A stretch of DNA of 64,000 nucleotides, taken from contig NZ_CP034245.1 in the NCBI RefSeq assembly GCF_003931875.1, positions 3,286,001-3,350,000 on the forward strand, written 5' to 3'. Position numbers and translations under genes: made by a program. This DNA comes from Microbacterium sp. 10M-3C3 (GTDB taxonomy: Bacteria; Actinomycetota; Actinomycetes; Actinomycetales; Microbacteriaceae). Position 1 is the first letter of the stretch; each line of letters begins with the position of its first letter. This document shows, piece after piece, positions 60,901-64,000 of the stretch. The notes under the pieces were generated by a model, which worked only from the letters and a program-made list of their open reading frames with translations, did not search any database and had not been told where the DNA came from.

Positions 60901-60951
60901 TCAGGCGAGCTCCGGTCTGCTCTGGGCCGGTCCTCTCGCGACGACGCCTGA
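60901..60951. repeat. Hairpin with TCAGGCG/CGCCTGA arms
   Basis: TCAGGCG (60901-60907) and CGCCTGA (60945-60951), 24 bp past the GNAT gene. A shorter relative of the TTCAGGC palindromes; probable terminator. Confidence 0.45.
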
Positions 60952-61053
60952 GGTTGCCCGTTCACGATCCGGTGAGCGTCCCGCCGCGTGGGGCGGTGGC
61001 GCGGTCGGGGCGGATGCGGCGCCCTAGGATCTCGGGTGACGGAGGAGGACCGG

Positions 61054-61401
61054 ATGACGGCGGATGGTGCACGAACGGATGCGGCCGTGCCGACGGCGCG
61101 CCGACGCGGCGTCGACGTCCTCGGACTGATCGGCGTGATCCTCGCCGGGCTCGCCCTGCTGCCCTCGCTCGCCGTGTTCCTCATCGGCCTCATCCCGGAG
61201 ATGAACGCGATCTGGTGGCTCGGGATCCTCATCATCCCCGCGCTCGGCATCGTCGGCGCGGTCGTCGCCGTGCTCGGGGTGATCGGGCTGATCCTCGGCA
61301 TCCGCGCGCGTGGGCGCTACGCACTGTCGATCGTTGCGATCGTGCTGGCGATCGTGCTGATCGCCCCGATCGCCCTGCTGTACTTCGGCTCCGCGGTCTG
61401 A
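61054..61401 (+). CDS. Small membrane protein, DUF4190-like
   Basis: 115 residues with three hydrophobic helices (IGVILAGLALLPSLAVFLIG and others) and short basic loops. GGAGGAGG 5 bp upstream supports ATG 61054. No known function. Confidence 0.7.
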   Translation: MTADGARTDAAVPTARRRGVDVLGLIGVILAGLALLPSLAVFLIGLIPEMNAIWWLGILIIPALGIVGAVVAVLGVIGLILGIRARGRYALSIVAIVLAIVLIAPIALLYFGSAV

Positions 61402-61533
61402 CCGGGGCGGCACCCGCCGCCGGGGTCATCGCGCACCGAGGACGGTGACGACGAACACGTCCGCGAAGACCAGCGGCACGTCGATGTCGTCGCCGATCCA
61501 CGGCGCCCCCTCGGGAGGAGGCGCTGCGGGGCA

Positions 61534-61929
61534 TCAGTCGACCAGGTCCGCGTGGCGGTGGACGAGCCGCCACGCGTCCTCCTCGCGCCGGAAGATCTCC
61601 GTCACCCGCAGCGTCATCGCGACCCGCTCCGGCTCGCCCTTCACGTCCATCTCGGCGACCTGTCGACCGGTCCAGTACGCGAGGTCGCCGCTGGACCCGC
61701 TGTGCAGGATCTCGAAGCGGCCGGTGCTGGCGGGGCCGAATGCGCGCGCTCCGGCGACCTGGGCGTCACGCGCCGGTCCGGCGTGCTCAATGATCGCGCC
61801 GCCGGGCGGCAGGAAGGTGGCGGGATCGTTGATGGTGAGCAGTTCCGAGAGCGGGACGGCGTCTCCGCGGATCCAGGCGTCGGACGCCTCCCGGCGTCGC
61901 CGCAGGAACTCTTCGAACACCTCCGTCAT
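61534..61929 (-). CDS. SnoaL/NTF2-like small protein
   Basis: 131 residues, NTF2-fold pattern: a first helix with SDAWIRGDAVPLSELL, then FLPPGG and a strand-rich C-terminus (RVTEIFRREEDAWRLVHRHADL). Members include ketosteroid-isomerase-like and stress proteins. ATG overlaps the AhpD-like gene stop by ATGA, so they form one operon. Confidence 0.75.
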   Translation of the reverse strand: MTEVFEEFLRRRREASDAWIRGDAVPLSELLTINDPATFLPPGGAIIEHAGPARDAQVAGARAFGPASTGRFEILHSGSSGDLAYWTGRQVAEMDVKGEPERVAMTLRVTEIFRREEDAWRLVHRHADLVD

Positions 61930-62438
61930 GACGGCTCTCCCTCCTCTTTCGCGCCTGCGATCGTCGGCGTCCACGCGCGCGTGGCCACCGAGACGACGTT
62001 CCAGGCGTTGATCGTGGTGATGAGCGCGACGAGAGCGCCGAGCTCGGCGTCGGCGTAGACCGCACCGGCCTCCTCCCACGCGTCGGCCGGCACGTGCGTG
62101 TCGGCGACGCGCGTCATGCTCTCCGCGAGGGAGAGCGCAGCACGCTCGCGCACCGAGAAGAACGGCGATTCCCGCCACACCGACACCGCGGCGACGCGCT
62201 CGATCGGCTCGCCGGCGGCGAGGGCGTCGCGCGTGTGCATGTCGACGCAGTAGGCGCAGCCGTTCAGCTGCGAGGCGCGGATGCGGACGAGCTCGCGCAG
62301 CCGCGCCGGGACTGCCGCCGCATCCAGTTCGCGCGCAGCGGCGGCGTCGAGCGCTGAGAGGGCGCGGGAGAACGCAGGCGCCGCGCCCTCGATGTCCAAG
62401 CGGATCGGGATGTCCAGTCGATGATCGACCGTGCTCAT
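61926..62438 (-). CDS. Carboxymuconolactone decarboxylase/AhpD-like protein
   Basis: 170 residues with the AhpD redox motif NGCAYCVDMHTRDAL (Cys61, Cys64, His68). AhpD-type proteins reduce peroxides; others decarboxylate lactones. Divergent from a LysR regulator, with a dyad in between; such pairs are often oxidative-stress responsive. Confidence 0.88.
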   Translation of the reverse strand: MSTVDHRLDIPIRLDIEGAAPAFSRALSALDAAAARELDAAAVPARLRELVRIRASQLNGCAYCVDMHTRDALAAGEPIERVAAVSVWRESPFFSVRERAALSLAESMTRVADTHVPADAWEEAGAVYADAELGALVALITTINAWNVVSVATRAWTPTIAGAKEEGEPS

Positions 62439-62501
62439 AGTGTGCCGCCTCTCCCAGACGTGATCCCATCGTGCCGCGCAGGTGCGGATCTTTCCAACAT
62501 C

Positions 62502-62522
62502 TGATAGTGACGCGACCTATCA
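62502..62522. promoter_or_regulatory. LysR operator dyad
   Basis: TGATAG-N9-CTATCA, a perfect inverted repeat with the T-N11-A core pattern of LysR sites, 9 bp before the LysR start and 63 bp before the divergent AhpD-like start. Confidence 0.7.
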
Positions 62523-62531
62523 TTCAAAGTG

Positions 62532-63407
62532 ATGGAACTTCACCAGCTCCGCTACGTGCTCGCGGTCGTCGACACGGGGTCGTTCACCGCGGCGGCGGAA
62601 CGCGTGCGCGTGGCTCAATCCGGCGTCAGCAGCCAGGTGCAGAAGCTCGAACGTGAACTGGGTGTCACGATCTTCGATCGCTCGTCGCGACGGGTTTCGC
62701 TCACGCCCGACGGCCAGCGGCTGCTGCCGGCGCTGCGTGCGGCCGTTGCCGCGGCCGACGACGTCCACGACCGCGCGGCCGAGCTCCGGGGTCTCGTGAC
62801 CGGCGGGCTGCGGATCGGCACCGTCACCGGGCTCGTGCTGCCCGCCCTCTTCGACGCGATCAGCGGGCTCCACGCCGATCACCCCGGCCTCGAGCTCAGC
62901 GTGCGAGAGGGCCTTTCGGACCAGCTCGTGACCGACGTGCGCCGGGGCGACCTCGACATCGCAATCGCCGCGTGGGCGCTGCATCCGCCTGAGGGTCTGG
63001 AGACCGCCGTGCTCGTGGACGACGCCCTCGTCGCCGTCGTGTCCGCCGACCACCCGTGGGCGACGCGACGCGTGGTGCGGCCCGCCGACATCGCGGCGGC
63101 GGACGTGATCGCGCTCTCCCGCGGGGCCGCCGCGCGGGTCGCGCTCGACGCGATGCTCGGACGAGCCGGCGCGTCCGCGACGCCGCGGTGGGAGGTCGCG
63201 ACGCCGGCCCTTCTCGAAACCCTCACGGCGCGGGGACTCGGCGTGGGCGTGGCGAGCGAGACCACCGTGAGCGGGGCGGAGGGGCTCGTCCGCCTGCGCA
63301 TCGACGACCCGCGCGCACGCTCTCAGTTCGGCATCGTGTGGCGACCGGGGCCGGGCGCGGCGGCCCGCGCGCTGTTGCAGCTTCTGCTCCCGTCCCGCGA
63401 GGAGTGA
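62532..63407 (+). CDS. LysR-family transcriptional regulator
   Basis: 291 residues. N-terminal HTH ELHQLRYVLAVVDTGSFTAA then RVAQSGVSSQVQKLERELGV is textbook LysR; the C-terminal effector domain follows (LRIGTVTGLVLPALFDAISG). The start is ATG 62532 preceded by a GTG. It probably regulates the divergent AhpD-like operon and itself. Confidence 0.94.
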   Translation: MELHQLRYVLAVVDTGSFTAAAERVRVAQSGVSSQVQKLERELGVTIFDRSSRRVSLTPDGQRLLPALRAAVAAADDVHDRAAELRGLVTGGLRIGTVTGLVLPALFDAISGLHADHPGLELSVREGLSDQLVTDVRRGDLDIAIAAWALHPPEGLETAVLVDDALVAVVSADHPWATRRVVRPADIAAADVIALSRGAAARVALDAMLGRAGASATPRWEVATPALLETLTARGLGVGVASETTVSGAEGLVRLRIDDPRARSQFGIVWRPGPGAAARALLQLLLPSREE

Positions 63408-63419
63408 GCGGCGGATGCG

Positions 63420-64000
63420 TCAGGCGACCGCGAACGCCTCCCAGTTGCCCTCCGAGACGACGCGCACGTCGGAGCCCACGACCGAGATGGCGGTCTGCTC
63501 GTCGATCGCAAAGGCCGGCGCGCCGAGCGCCGCCGCCCAGCGGCGTGCCGCCGCTGTCGTGTTGCTCTCCCATCCCGGGTAGTCCAGATGCGGGAAGATC
63601 GAGAAGTCCACGAGGCCGAGGGTCTCGTCCGACCCGCCCGGGCGCCAATCGACGAACTCGGGCCCGATGCGCGGGGTCATCACCATGCTGCCGGCGCTCA
63701 CGCCGACCCACACGACGTCGAGATCCGGCAGCATCCGGTCGAGGCCGACCTCCCGCATCCGGTGCGCGAGGAAGACCGCCTCGCCGCCGTCGGCGAGGAT
63801 GACGTCGGTCGCCTCCACCCACGGTCGCCAGCGCTCGGGATCGACGTCGCGCAGGGCCGCGAGCTCCAGCACACCGACCGTCCGCCAGCCCAGTCCGACG
63901 AACGCGTCGCCGAAGGGCGGGGCGCCGGCCGTCGACCGCCACACGCTCTGGGGTGAGCACATCGGCTGACCCCACTGGGCGGTGGGCACGACCAGGGCAT
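63420..64000 (-). CDS. Peptidase S51/peptidase E-like protein (5' end off the window)
   Basis: The minus-strand frame stays open to the right edge. About 193 residues are visible, starting ALVVPTAQWG. The nucleophile elbow VGVSAGSMVMTP matches the S51 aspartyl-dipeptidase family (catalytic Ser). LADGGEAVFLAHRM also matches. Convergent with LysR. The start codon lies past the end of the sequence. Dipeptidase activity on Asp-X substrates is the family norm. Confidence 0.85.
   Translation of the reverse strand, partial: ALVVPTAQWGQPMCSPQSVWRSTAGAPPFGDAFVGLGWRTVGVLELAALRDVDPERWRPWVEATDVILADGGEAVFLAHRMREVGLDRMLPDLDVVWVGVSAGSMVMTPRIGPEFVDWRPGGSDETLGLVDFSIFPHLDYPGWESNTTAAARRWAAALGAPAFAIDEQTAISVVGSDVRVVSEGNWEAFAVA

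Overview
The window looks like chromosome from a high-GC actinobacterium of the Microbacteriaceae, most likely Microbacterium or a close relative. The reasons are the very high GC content, GTG starts coupled through GTGA overlaps, the frequent GGATGCGG/GCATCCG codon runs, several actinobacterial protein types (MmyB-like regulators, SCO6880-type conjugation protein, mycofactocin-style SDR) and the interspersed TTCGACAGGCTCAGGGACC motif. The genus is an inference.

Layout. 1-9.16 kb holds accessory DNA: an ArsR regulator running off the left edge, a histidinol-dehydrogenase-family gene, a MobF relaxase-helicase, and an 879-residue PHP-SMC (TrlF-like) ATPase that is the best candidate for a defence-type cargo gene. 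This ends exactly at a 3' fragment of tRNA-Gly(CCC), which I read as the attachment site of an integrated mobilizable element. 9.4-19.2 kb is a mixed core region: isochorismatase/GntR/TauE, two SDR- or MmyB-type genes, SGNH lipoprotein, EamA exporter, a beta-lactamase-fold lipoprotein whose catalytic motifs are gone, an iron-box-controlled heme-oxygenase homologue lacking the proximal histidine, a PIF1-like helicase and a MerR regulator. 19.26-24.42 kb is a scar: a MerR-linked FAD oxidoreductase gene is cut in two by about 4.4 kb of foreign DNA carrying a small ORF, an ECF sigma/membrane-protein pair and a truncated conjugation gene, and that sigma gene is itself cut by a complete IS21-family element with a 5-bp target duplication.

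24.4-43.9 kb is mostly housekeeping: CtaG/CopD, HU, zinc-free ribosomal proteins bL28-bL33-uS14, a broken FAD oxidase, a Fur/Zur operon with 3-methyladenine glycosylase, a znuACB operon behind a perfect Zur box, a branched-chain 2-oxoacid dehydrogenase operon with an aminotransferase, a WXG100-like/alpha-beta hydrolase pair, a low-molecular-weight phosphatase and purB. 43.9-45.9 kb is a tandem array of hairpin repeats interrupted by an IS256-family element. 45.9-64 kb holds two zinc alcohol dehydrogenases, a PQQ-type sugar dehydrogenase, a second MmyB/SDR pair, a sugar ABC importer with GH13 alpha-glucosidase and ROK regulator, an amidohydrolase/GNAT pair, a LysR/AhpD-like divergent unit and a partial S51 peptidase.

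How genes work together: zinc uptake (Zur box, znuACB, Fur-family regulator) and iron-responsive heme use are visible regulons; the bkd genes and aminotransferase form one catabolic operon; the ABC importer and GH13 enzyme take up and hydrolyse an alpha-glucoside under ROK control. Long palindromic elements recur in many intergenic gaps and appear to be a genome-wide terminator/REP-like feature.
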